NCBI GenBank assembly: GCA_964610175.1
Contig: CAZSVE010000098.1
Location: forward strand, 1 to 11,004
Direction of reading: 5' to 3'
From: CAZSVE01 sp964610175
GTDB lineage: Bacteria; Pseudomonadota; Gammaproteobacteria; HK1
DNA length: 11,004 nt
Under the pieces are notes generated by a model that saw only the letters and a list, made by a program, of their open reading frames with translations, was not told the origin of the DNA and made no database searches. Positions 1-6,440 of this stretch are shown here, one piece after another (positions within the stretch are counted from its first letter, which is position 1; every line of letters starts with the position of its first letter). The translations under genes were made by a program, and so were the position numbers.

Positions 1-774
1 GACCGCAAAGCGATGGTGGAATCCGATTGGCGGTGGTGGTCAGCGATATTCACGGAAAATCGGCGAGAGAGATGATCGAGGGATTGTCGAGGGGGAGAAA
101 ACCCGAACAGGTGCTGCAATATGCCAGCGGTCGACTCGAAGCAACCATCGATGCGCTTCTCGATGCCTTGGCCGGCGAGTCGACGGCCGATCCTAGTCTT
201 TGTGCTCTCCGAGACGCTGGACCATATCGAGGATCTGGAAAGACGTATCGCAACTTTTGCCAGGCAGGTGCTGAGCCGACTCGATCCATACAAGGCGATT
301 CTTCAAGCGCTGCAAACGATCCCCGGCATCGACAAAATGGGAGCGGCTATGCTGCTCGTGGAGATTGGCGACGATATGGCGGCCTTCGGTACAGCAGAAA
401 AACTTGCCTCTTGGGCCGGGGTCTGCCCAGGCAATCATGAATCGGCTGGAAAGCGGGTAGCTGGCAAGAAGCGCAAGGGCAATCCACACGTCCGGCGAAT
501 CCTATGTGAAGCGGCCAACGCGGCCAGTCGCACACGCTGCCTGCTTCGGGAGAAGTTCGAGTCCTTGCTCGTCAGACGAGGACGAAAGTGGGCGATCTTT
601 GCCCTGGCAGACAAAATATCGAAAATCGTTTTCGTATTGCTCTCGCGTGGCGATTACTACCGGGATGCCACAATCGATTACGAAGCACTGAGCGTAGAGC
701 GCAATGCCCCACGCTGGATGAGAATGCTCGAAAAGTACGGTTACTCAAGATGCAACAAAAAAGGGGTTCGGTGA
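1..774 (+). pseudogene. IS110-family transposase, C-terminal part, frame-broken
   Basis: This is the C-terminal portion of an IS110-family (DEDD plus serine) transposase; the N-terminal RuvC-like DEDD domain lies before the window. From about 185 to 774 the reading frame beginning at base 1 encodes the transposase IS116/IS110/IS902 domain. It includes the helix-hairpin-helix-like stretch QTIPGIDKMGAAMLLVEIGD, then WAGVCPGNHESAGKR, whose serine codon (442-444) is at the position of the family's catalytic serine, and ends YGYSRCNKKGVR. Between about 27 and 180 the matching protein (VVVSDIHGKSAREMIEGL) is in the frame beginning at base 3, so the frame changes near 180-195. The first ~24 bases read better in the base-1 frame (RKAMVES), and that frame meets TGA at 73-75, so a second break near 22-28 is likely. 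As read, no single frame gives an active protein. A sequencing error or programmed frameshift cannot be excluded, but two breaks argue for decay. Confidence 0.85.
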
Positions 775-803
775 AAAGGAGGAGGCTCGATGGCGAGAAG
801 GAA
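1..803 (+). mobile_element. IS110-family insertion sequence remnant, right part
   Basis: The element is inferred from the broken IS110-family transposase. Its left part is outside the window. Only 29 bases separate the transposase stop (774) from the end of cobM (804), so there is no room here for a long downstream non-coding end that could encode a bridge RNA. Such a segment would have to lie upstream, as in IS110-group members. IS110 elements usually lack clear terminal inverted repeats and target duplications, so the exact right end cannot be placed. Confidence 0.6.
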
Positions 804-1571
804 TTACCGGCGAAAGCGATGGCTGAATGTGGTGTCGTAGAGTTTGGACTTTTTCATCTCCGACCAGTAGCGGGCGCCCAGGGTGGGACCTACGATGATC
901 ATGGCCTGACCGTCGATGTTTTGGGCTCGGCATTTGCCTGCAATGTCGGTAAGGGTCCCACGAATGATTTTTTCCTCTTCCGGCCAGCTCGCCTTATGGA
1001 CTACCAGTATCGACGCGTTTTCCCGCCAGCCTGCCGCCAATAGATCATGCCGTATCTTATCGAGCAAGGTGATGGACAAAAACAGGCATAGCGTGCAGTG
1101 ATGATTAGCGAGTGCCGCCAGGGATTCCCTTTCCGGCATGGGGGTACGACCCTCGACACGGGTCAGGATTACGGTTTGCGTCACTTCCGGTAATGTCATG
1201 CTCTCGACGGCGGTCGCCGCCGAGGCCATGGCCGAGGAAACACCAGGAATCACCTCGACCTCGATTCCTGCACTATCCAAGGGTTGCACCATCTCGATGA
1301 GTGCCCCATAAAGGGTCGGATCGCCGGTTTGCAGGCGCACCACGATATTATGTTTTCGAGCCTTTTCCGCTAGCCAGGTAGCGATCTCGTCCAGGGTCAT
1401 ATCCTTGGAATCCGCGATTTCGCAGGTTTTCCGCGCCCAGCGCGTGGCCGCTTTCGACACCAATGAACCTGCGTAAAGAATCGCGCCAGCGTGGGTAACG
1501 AGGTCGCGTCCCTTGACGGTGATCAGATCGGGATCGCCCGGTCCCGCACCGATGAACCATACCTTGCCCAC
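804..1571 (-). CDS. cobM: precorrin-4 C11-methyltransferase (CobM/CbiF)
   Basis: This enzyme transfers a methyl group from S-adenosylmethionine to C11 of (cobalt-)precorrin-4 in the corrin-ring pathway of cobalamin synthesis, in the cytoplasm. The protein opens with the tetrapyrrole methylase signature (VWFIGAGPGDPDLITVKG). Further family motifs follow: AILYAGSLV, LQTGDPTLYGALIEM (SAM-binding region), VIPGVSSAMASAA and SWPEEEKIIRGTLTDIA. Its length of about 255 residues is normal. The start is uncertain: GTG at 1571 has a weak GGCGAG six bases upstream and is preferred. TTG at 1577 overlaps the cbtA stop (TTGA) and would add two residues. Either way the gene is translationally close-coupled to cbtA and is the last gene of the B12 operon seen here. 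The name CobM or CbiF depends on whether the pathway inserts cobalt early or late, which this window does not show. Confidence 0.93.
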   Translation of the reverse strand: MGKVWFIGAGPGDPDLITVKGRDLVTHAGAILYAGSLVSKAATRWARKTCEIADSKDMTLDEIATWLAEKARKHNIVVRLQTGDPTLYGALIEMVQPLDSAGIEVEVIPGVSSAMASAATAVESMTLPEVTQTVILTRVEGRTPMPERESLAALANHHCTLCLFLSITLLDKIRHDLLAAGWRENASILVVHKASWPEEEKIIRGTLTDIAGKCRAQNIDGQAMIIVGPTLGARYWSEMKKSKLYDTTFSHRFRR

Positions 1572-1573
1572 GG

Positions 1574-2293
1574 TCAACTCGCCAGTTTCTTATAGAAAAA
1601 CCCGTAAAAACCGCCCATAGATAGCCAAAATACGGCGTTTGCAATGCTGGTGGCGATGATGAATGCCTGTATCGACTCGGCAGGCGCCGTGCCAATGTGG
1701 GGACCGGTTTGTGGCGCGCCGACGATATGAGGGGTAACGATTAGGACGATGCCGAAGATCTTGGCAAGATTTTGTGTATTGAAAAACACAAAAGCGAGAC
1801 CGAATCCGGTACACACCACGGTGATCATCCACCATAGTTGTCGATGCTCCAGATTCGGTCCATGGGAACCGGGGAGTTCAGGCGGCATACCCAGGGAGGG
1901 CGCGACAAAAAAAACCACGTACCCGGCGAGGCCCCACAATAGCCCCGATCGCCAATCGAGTTTCGTATCGCGCAGGAAAGCGCCTGCGCCCAATAATAAT
2001 GAAAAACCCAATGCAACGACGATATTGGCGAATGCGGTGAACAGGTTGCGCGAAAAACCCTCTTGGGGTTGCCATTCCCGTTCATCGGAATGTTTGTGGG
2101 TAGAAGGATGGTTTTGTGTTTGTCCATATTCGGCATACACATCGCCATTGGCCACCTTCGCCTGTTCGTATACCTCGGCCTCGAGAATCAGTGGAATTAC
2201 CTGGAGCTGCTGGATCAGTGTCAGCAACACACCGGCTACGAGGCTAGCCAACGCGGCGGCGGTAAATATTTTTTTGAATGTTGCGAAGATCAT
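1574..2293 (-). CDS. cbtA: CbtA, cobalt transporter membrane subunit
   Basis: CbtA is the large membrane subunit of the B12-regulated CbtAB cobalt transporter, predicted from genomic context in many proteobacteria. The 239-residue protein has about six hydrophobic segments, near residues 9-37, 84-107, 117-135, 154-171, 178-193 and 208-233. The loop between the first two is rich in His (NHPSTHKHSDE, about residues 61-71), a plausible metal-capture site. Family features include the N-terminal FTAAALASLVAGVLLTLIQ, the APSLGMPPELPG loop and RQLWW. It lies downstream of cbtB, as expected, but is separated from it by 258 bases holding a dispersed repeat and a hairpin, whereas cbtB and cbtA are usually adjacent. 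The ATG at 2293 has no strong ribosome-binding site; it is chosen because MIFATFKKIFTAAAL is the expected N-terminus. Confidence 0.9.
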   Translation of the reverse strand: MIFATFKKIFTAAALASLVAGVLLTLIQQLQVIPLILEAEVYEQAKVANGDVYAEYGQTQNHPSTHKHSDEREWQPQEGFSRNLFTAFANIVVALGFSLLLGAGAFLRDTKLDWRSGLLWGLAGYVVFFVAPSLGMPPELPGSHGPNLEHRQLWWMITVVCTGFGLAFVFFNTQNLAKIFGIVLIVTPHIVGAPQTGPHIGTAPAESIQAFIIATSIANAVFWLSMGGFYGFFYKKLAS

Positions 2294-2319
2294 GATGCTT
2301 TGAATTTCAAGGGATCGGT

Positions 2320-2454
2320 ATTTTTGGATAAGCGAAGCTTCGCCTCAAACCGACAAGGCATGATTCAGCATCGATAAAGCAAAATCGATGCTTTGTAAAA
2401 CTCGACTCATTTGCAAAGGTGAGCGGAAAATAAACAAATCGATTATCCAAGAAT
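2320..2454. repeat. flanking inverted repeat around repeat copy A
   Basis: The 16-base stretch ATTTTTGGATAAGCGA (2320-2335) and TCGATTATCCAAGAAT (2439-2454) are inverted complements with two mismatches, and the core TTGGATAA/TTATCCAA is perfect. They bracket the dispersed repeat copy at 2332-2438. The arms could be terminal inverted repeats of a small non-autonomous element, or the base of a long stem in the cbtB-cbtA transcript. I do not see the same flanks at the other copies. Confidence 0.55.
2332..2438 (-). repeat. dispersed intergenic repeat, copy A
   Basis: A near-complete copy of the ~107-bp repeat found through this window. Read on the minus strand it begins TTTGTTTATTTTCCGCTCA and ends GAGGCGAAGCTTCGC. 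The terminal 12-bp palindrome is at 2332-2343 and the AT-rich end at 2428-2438. Inside it, AAAGCA/TGCTTT can form a hairpin. It lies between cbtB and cbtA, inside an operon, with the palindromic end toward cbtA. Confidence 0.85.
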
Positions 2455-2514
2455 CGAAAGGGACAGGGCATCAAGTCGAGCCGGAACTCATGGGGAATCT
2501 TCAGCACCGTGACA

Positions 2515-2535
2515 GAGGGGCTTGTTTAGCCCCTC
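2515..2535. other. perfect 8-bp hairpin after cbtB
   Basis: GAGGGGCT (2515-2522) and AGCCCCTC (2528-2535) form a perfect stem with a five-base loop, 16 bases past the cbtB stop in the direction of transcription. No T-run follows on the minus strand, so it is not a standard intrinsic terminator. It may be a weak attenuator or a 3' stabilising hairpin that lowers cbtA/cobM expression relative to cobB/cbtB. Confidence 0.5.
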
Positions 2536-2551
2536 CCCGACCTCGGCCATC

Positions 2552-2761
2552 CTAGTGGCATGGAAAGCCCGCCGAATGACGGGCGTCGTGGGCGGCGTTA
2601 TGTAGTAGGTTGGATTCCGTGAATCCGGCAGTCTGCGCAAAACCGGACAGGAAAATCAGCGTGGCGCCGAGTACGGTGGCAAGGAGCGCAGGTGGAAACT
2701 TAGCGTCGAAGGTATTGTCCATGTCTCTTGTCGCGGAGGTGGCAATGGAACTGGTATACAT
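2552..2761 (-). CDS. cbtB: CbtB, small cobalt transporter subunit
   Basis: CbtB is the small partner of CbtA. The 69-residue protein has one membrane segment (about residues 24-46, PALLATVLGATLIFLSGF). It ends in the diagnostic His-rich tail HNAAHDARHSAGFPCH (residues 54-69), thought to bind Co2+. Start ATG at 2761 is preceded by a good AAGGAG ribosome-binding site. It begins 41 bases after the cobB stop (2803), so the two are very likely co-transcribed from the upstream riboswitch. CbtB's short length and His tail make the assignment strong, although transport was inferred for the family from B12-riboswitch association rather than shown here. Confidence 0.93.
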   Translation of the reverse strand: MYTSSIATSATRDMDNTFDAKFPPALLATVLGATLIFLSGFAQTAGFTESNLLHNAAHDARHSAGFPCH

Positions 2762-2802
2762 AGTGTTTTCTCCTTATTGGAAATTACAAGGGTTTATTAC
2801 AG

Positions 2803-4104
2803 TCACAAAGATAATCTCGATGGAGCGAACAATTGTGCGGCGACCATCGGGTTCGAGGGAAAATACAAATGCACATAAGATGCCGACAGGGTTCCCTTAC
2901 GGTAGATCGGCTCCCCACGCTGCCCGTCGCGAGCACCTTTACTCCAACCGATAGGGGAAAACGAGGTCTCCATGCGGGAATAGTGAAACGTGTGCCCACG
3001 CAGGGTGCCTTCGGGAAACGTTACGAAATGGAACCCGAGATTGCCAAGTTTCCGCTGCATTCCGGCACACCCGGGCAGTAACCCGACCATATCCGCACTG
3101 CGGCCCCACGTATCGGTAATCGAATCCAGTAAATAAAGCATGCCGCCACACTCGGCGACGATGGGCTTTCCATCGGCATGGTGGGCGCGAATGGCGGCTT
3201 TCATGGATTCATTGGAACCAAGCGTCTCCAGGTACAATTCAGGATAACCACCCGGCAGGTAAAGCGCATCGGCCTCGGGTAATCCGCCATCGGTGAGTGG
3301 CGAGAAAAATGTGAGATCGGCACCCAAGGCACGCAGGGAATCGAGATTGGCGCGGTACAGGAAGGAAAATGCCGCATCACGAGCAATGGCAACACGCATG
3401 CAGGCAAGCGGCGTTGCTTGAATCGATGCCGCAGATGGCTGGATAAATGGTACCGGTGTCGGTAACCCGATGGGAATGCCCTGTAAGGATGCCGCCGCGT
3501 GCGCGATACGTGCATCGAGATCATCGATCTCGTCGGCTTGCACCAGTCCCAGATGCCGCTCCGGTAGCGCGAATTCCGCGCTGCGTTCCAGCCAGCCAAA
3601 ATCGATCAATCCCGGCGGCAGACTTTCGACGATCATTCGATAATGAGACTCGCTCGACACACGATTGGCAAAAACCCCGACGAAAGGAAACCCTGATTGA
3701 TAGGTTGCCAATCCGTGGGCCACGGCCCCAAAGGTTCGGGCCATGGCGCTACCATCGATCACGGCGAGCACCGGGATACCGAATCGCCGTGAGAGTTCGG
3801 CACTCGAGATCTCTCCATCGAACAATCCCATGACACCTTCCACCAGGATGAGATTCGCTTCCCTGGCGGCATCGTACAAAAGTTGGCGACAGTGATCTTC
3901 ACCCCCCATCCATAGATCAAGCTGATAGACGGGTGTGCCAGCGGCTTGTTCCAGGACCATCGGATCCAGGAAATCGGGTCCGGTTTTGAATACGCGCACA
4001 TCGAATCCGATGTCACGATAGTACCGTGCGAGAGCCGAGATTACCGTGGTTTTCCCTTGCCCGGATGCCGGTGCGGAAACGAGCAAGGCAGGGCAGCGTC
4101 TCAT
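2803..4104 (-). CDS. cobB: cobyrinate a,c-diamide synthase (CobB/CbiA)
   Basis: This glutamine-dependent enzyme amidates the a and c side chains of the corrin ring (cobyrinate or hydrogenobyrinate) using ATP and glutamine. The 433-residue protein has an N-terminal dethiobiotin-synthetase-like ATPase domain with the loop SAPASGQGKTTV (Lys18). EGVMGLFDG follows at about residue 100. The C-terminal GATase domain has YLPGGYPELYLE, the nucleophile in AECGGMLYLL (Cys319) and the catalytic His in ASYVHLYFPSNP (His412). All key residues are present. Start ATG at 4104 is chosen because a GGAG site lies six bases upstream and MRRCPALLVSAPASG matches the family N-terminus; an in-frame start at 4164 would add 20 unlikely residues. 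It is the first gene downstream of the cobalamin riboswitch and heads the cobB-cbtB-cbtA-cobM unit. CobB or CbiA naming depends on substrate, which cannot be told here. Confidence 0.96.
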   Translation of the reverse strand: MRRCPALLVSAPASGQGKTTVISALARYYRDIGFDVRVFKTGPDFLDPMVLEQAAGTPVYQLDLWMGGEDHCRQLLYDAAREANLILVEGVMGLFDGEISSAELSRRFGIPVLAVIDGSAMARTFGAVAHGLATYQSGFPFVGVFANRVSSESHYRMIVESLPPGLIDFGWLERSAEFALPERHLGLVQADEIDDLDARIAHAAASLQGIPIGLPTPVPFIQPSAASIQATPLACMRVAIARDAAFSFLYRANLDSLRALGADLTFFSPLTDGGLPEADALYLPGGYPELYLETLGSNESMKAAIRAHHADGKPIVAECGGMLYLLDSITDTWGRSADMVGLLPGCAGMQRKLGNLGFHFVTFPEGTLRGHTFHYSRMETSFSPIGWSKGARDGQRGEPIYRKGTLSASYVHLYFPSNPMVAAQLFAPSRLSL

Positions 4105-4410
4105 AGGACACTCCGGCGAAATAAAACAGTGATCGAATATGGCCAAAAGGGAGCAAAAGACCACGAGTCCCGGGGGCGCAAGGAATTACTTGCCGCGAAC
4201 CGAATCCTCTCGCAACGCAGCCGAGCACGGTTCAAGGAACACTGCGACAGATGGAGGATACGGATTTTCGGGGTTGGGTCTGATATCCGCATGTTTCTCG
4301 ACTTTCCGCGCGCACCCACGCATAAAAGACACCCAAAGGCATTCGTGGAGGTCAAGAGTCCGGATGGAGGTGAAGAAAGGCACACCAACCACGGCATCAC
4401 CTACCCGCAA
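4105..4410 (-). other. long leader between riboswitch and cobB
   Basis: About 300 bases lie between the riboswitch core and the cobB start. Short open frames cross it on both strands, but none resembles a known protein, has a convincing ribosome-binding site, or resembles a cobalamin gene. One small inverted repeat, GCAAG-GAATTA-CTTGC, sits at 4178-4193. I see no intrinsic terminator with a U-run. The stretch is either an unusually long 5' untranslated leader or a decayed gene I cannot recognise. Confidence 0.5.
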
Positions 4411-4625
4411 TGCAACATGTCGTATAACTCCAGGCCGGTCTCCGGGCTTGTGAGTTGTCTTGTCGACCCGATGAATCGCCTTCCCACGCTAAAGCGCAGT
4501 GGCTATGGATCCGTCGTAACTCACTTACCGTTGCGGGGGCAGCTCCGGCCTTGTCACTGGCGGCTGCCAGGACGCACCGGCTTCCCGTTTCATTCCTTAG
4601 GTGAATACCATGGGAACACCTGAAG
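4411..4625 (-). ncRNA. cobalamin riboswitch
   Basis: On the minus strand this region carries the conserved cobalamin-aptamer elements in order. First comes a 5' hairpin (AGGTGttcccatggtattCACCT, near 4597-4619). Then GGGAAGCCGGTGCGTCC and CTGGCAGCCGCCAGTGACAA (about 4550-4586). The core CTGCCCCCGCAACGGTAA follows at 4525-4542, and last the B12 box GCCCGGAGACCGGCCTG at 4431-4447. Binding of adenosylcobalamin or a related B12 form should repress the downstream cobB-cbtB-cbtA-cobM genes. The ends are approximate. The expression platform is not obvious because about 300 bases separate the aptamer from cobB, so regulation could be by translation, Rho or an unseen structure. Confidence 0.95.
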
Positions 4626-4636
4626 CGCTACAAAGC

Positions 4637-4663
4637 GTAGTACATTTTCAAATGGCATGTCAA
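4637..4663 (-). promoter_or_regulatory. candidate promoter of the cobalamin operon
   Basis: On the minus strand a perfect -35 hexamer TTGACA (4658-4663) is followed after 15 bases by TACTAC (4637-4642), a weak -10. Transcription from it would start near 4630, just before the first riboswitch hairpin, which is the expected place. The spacing is short and the -10 is poor, so the exact -10 is uncertain. Confidence 0.45.
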
Positions 4664-4686
4664 TCAATCGTCTTTTGATATCATTC

Positions 4687-4796
4687 GCGAAGCTTCGCCT
4701 CAAACCGACAAGGCATGATTCATGCGTTGGTAAAGCAAAATCGGTGCTTTGCAAAACTTGGCTCATTTGCGAATGCCGATCGGGAAATAAACAAAA
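4687..4796 (-). repeat. dispersed intergenic repeat, copy B
   Basis: A near-complete copy, read on the minus strand from TTTTGTTTATTTCCCG (ending 4796) to the palindrome GCGAAGCTTCGC (4687-4698). This copy keeps both internal hairpins: GCATGA/TCATGC and AAAGCA/TGCTTT. It lies just upstream of the cobalamin promoter candidate. Its AT-rich AAATAAACAAA end (4785-4795) faces the hemerythrin-like gene on the plus strand. The 4797-4960 stretch that follows shows no gene, only a direct repeat of ATCCGG near 4900. Confidence 0.87.
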
Positions 4797-4960
4797 TAAT
4801 CTCTTTATCGCCTCAATCGATTGGTGTTCGATAATTTCTCTTCACTTTATGGCACTATTCGGATTATCATGCCCTACATGCTCAAGGTTATCCGGTGTGA
4901 TATCCGGCAATTATGGGCAAGCAGGTAAAAATCGGTGGTCGTCCTGGAGGAAGTAGTTTA

Positions 4961-5392
4961 ATGATTACATTCGAGGAGTTGAATACGCAGCACAATGAAC
5001 TCACGGAGCTTACCAATGTACTGTTGTATCTTATCGCGAATCGCACCATTTGCGAGACAAAACCGACTAATGCATTATTTTTTCAATACCTTGAAAAGGT
5101 AGAGCAGCATCTGAAAAGCGTCGATCACCTATATCCTGTATTACTGGCAGACCGGGACCAGCATGCCAATAATGCCGCAAGTAACTTCATGGCCGGTGAA
5201 CACGAAATCAGGAAAATCATCTCTGGGTATATAAAGGCTTGGATCAATAAGAAAAAACATGAGCTTGTCATCAAGAATTACGAGGAATTTTTGACCGATA
5301 CGCAGATGTTATTTCACTTGATCCTGGATCGAATCCAAGATGAGACCGATCACCTGTATCCGTTGGTGCGGAGAATGGATTCCGAAGAATAA
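4961..5392 (+). CDS. hemerythrin-like (HHE-type) helical protein
   Basis: The 143-residue protein has the look of a single hemerythrin/HHE-cation-binding four-helix bundle. Helix 1 has QHNELTEL (His11). Helix 2 is YLEKVEQHLKSVDHLYPVLL (His50, Asp55). Helix 3 is FMAGEHEIRKIISGY (His81). Helix 4 is LILDRIQDETDHLYPLV. The paired HLYP motifs after helices 2 and 4 match the LFP/LYP ends of HHE helices. Several iron-ligand positions are shifted or replaced, with Arg124 where a helix-4 His is expected, so iron or oxygen binding is doubtful. ATG at 4961 is chosen because GGAGG lies ten bases upstream (4946-4950); an earlier in-frame ATG at 4913 lacks a good site. It appears to be a single-gene unit ending just before tRNA-Ala. 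A role in oxygen, NO or iron handling is inference only. Confidence 0.6.
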   Translation: MITFEELNTQHNELTELTNVLLYLIANRTICETKPTNALFFQYLEKVEQHLKSVDHLYPVLLADRDQHANNAASNFMAGEHEIRKIISGYIKAWINKKKHELVIKNYEEFLTDTQMLFHLILDRIQDETDHLYPLVRRMDSEE

Positions 5393-5427
5393 ATCGGTAT
5401 GAGTTTTCTGTTCTCAACATCGTATCC

Positions 5428-5503
<76 letters not shown>

Positions 5504-5535
5504 ATCCGAAATTCGACATTCCCTGTTCATAAGAC

Positions 5536-5560
5536 AACCCCGCGTAGATGCGGGGTTTTT
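5536..5560 (+). terminator. intrinsic terminator after tRNA-Ala
   Basis: AACCCCGC (5536-5543) and GCGGGGTT (5550-5557) form a perfect 8-bp stem with a six-base loop, running into five Ts. It lies 33 bases past the tRNA CCA end and should end the tRNA transcript, which may also include the hemerythrin-like gene. Confidence 0.9.
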
Positions 5561-5720
5561 CATAATGGTTCCGTTTATTTATCTCTACTTCCCCGTTTAT
5601 CGGAATCGATTTTCATTATTTTCTTTCATTTCGATCCCAATGATGATCCTGGGCCTGATCGAATGGTTTCTCGATACTGCTTTGCTCGATGTTTTTCGAA
5701 TAGAGGAGTAATCGGGAATT

Positions 5721-6386
5721 ATGGCCAAGAAGATCAACGATATTCCTGAAAACGAACGCCCGCGCGAGCAGTTGCTCATAAAAGGGGCGATGGCGCTAAA
5801 GGACCAGGATTTATTGGCAATACTCCTTGGTAGGGGAATATCGGGTATCGATGTAATGACGCTGGCAGGGAAGATCTCCAGGGTCATCGATCAAAAGGGT
5901 CTTGATATACAGGCCAAGGACCTGACCAAATTCGATGGAGTAGGTAATGCCAAGGCCACGTTGATTCTTGCAGCGATCGAGTTCGTGAGAAGACGCATCA
6001 AACCGGAGGGCATAAAAATAAACCGCTCGTCCGACCTGGTCCCTCACGTACGACACTATGCCGATCGGAAGCAGGAACATTTCCTATGCGCGTCCGTCAA
6101 CGGTGCCAATGAGGTCATAAACATCCGCGTTATTTCCATCGGCCTCGTGGACAGGAGTTTGGCTCATCCCAGAGAAGTCTTTGCCGGTCCCCTTGCCGAT
6201 CGAGCATCGGCGATAATCCTCGCTCACAATCATCCCATGGGGCCCTTGGAACCCTCCCCCGCGGACATGGAAATTACCCAACGGATGCGGCAGGCCGGTG
6301 ATATCATGGGGATCGCCGTACTCGATCATGTCATCTTCAATCGAAGCGATCATTTCAGTTTTCTGGATGAAAGAGTGAATTTTTGA
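5721..6386 (+). CDS. radC: RadC family JAMM-domain protein
   Basis: This is RadC (JAB/MPN-domain DNA-repair-associated family), 221 residues, a normal length. The N-terminus INDIPENERPREQLLIKGA and the helix-hairpin-helix segment LTKFDGVGNAKATLILAAIE (about 68-87) match the family. The C-terminal metalloprotease-like domain keeps all JAMM residues: Glu152 (REVFAG), His169 and His171 (AHNHPMG) and Asp182 (PSPADMEIT). The biochemical role of RadC is unsettled; the early link to recombination repair is not well supported. ATG at 5721 is preceded by GAGGAG at 5703-5708, a rather long 12-base gap, and by GGGAA closer in. It is transcribed toward recA, with 54 bases between the two stops. Confidence 0.95.
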   Translation: MAKKINDIPENERPREQLLIKGAMALKDQDLLAILLGRGISGIDVMTLAGKISRVIDQKGLDIQAKDLTKFDGVGNAKATLILAAIEFVRRRIKPEGIKINRSSDLVPHVRHYADRKQEHFLCASVNGANEVINIRVISIGLVDRSLAHPREVFAGPLADRASAIILAHNHPMGPLEPSPADMEITQRMRQAGDIMGIAVLDHVIFNRSDHFSFLDERVNF

Positions 6387-6440
6387 ACGCTGATCCGTAT
6401 GGAGATCTCGTGGTTTCCCGTGGTGATTCGGAACGGAATT

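Noticed and set aside
1749..2303. Plus-strand open frame opposite cbtA
   Set aside because: The minus-strand frame encodes a clear CbtA membrane protein; the plus-strand product has no recognisable features.
4101..4410. Short minus-strand reading frames (for example from 4410 or 4400) between the riboswitch and cobB as a possible extra cobalamin gene
   Set aside because: Their translations show no recognisable motif, they overlap one another in different frames, and no convincing ribosome-binding site precedes them.
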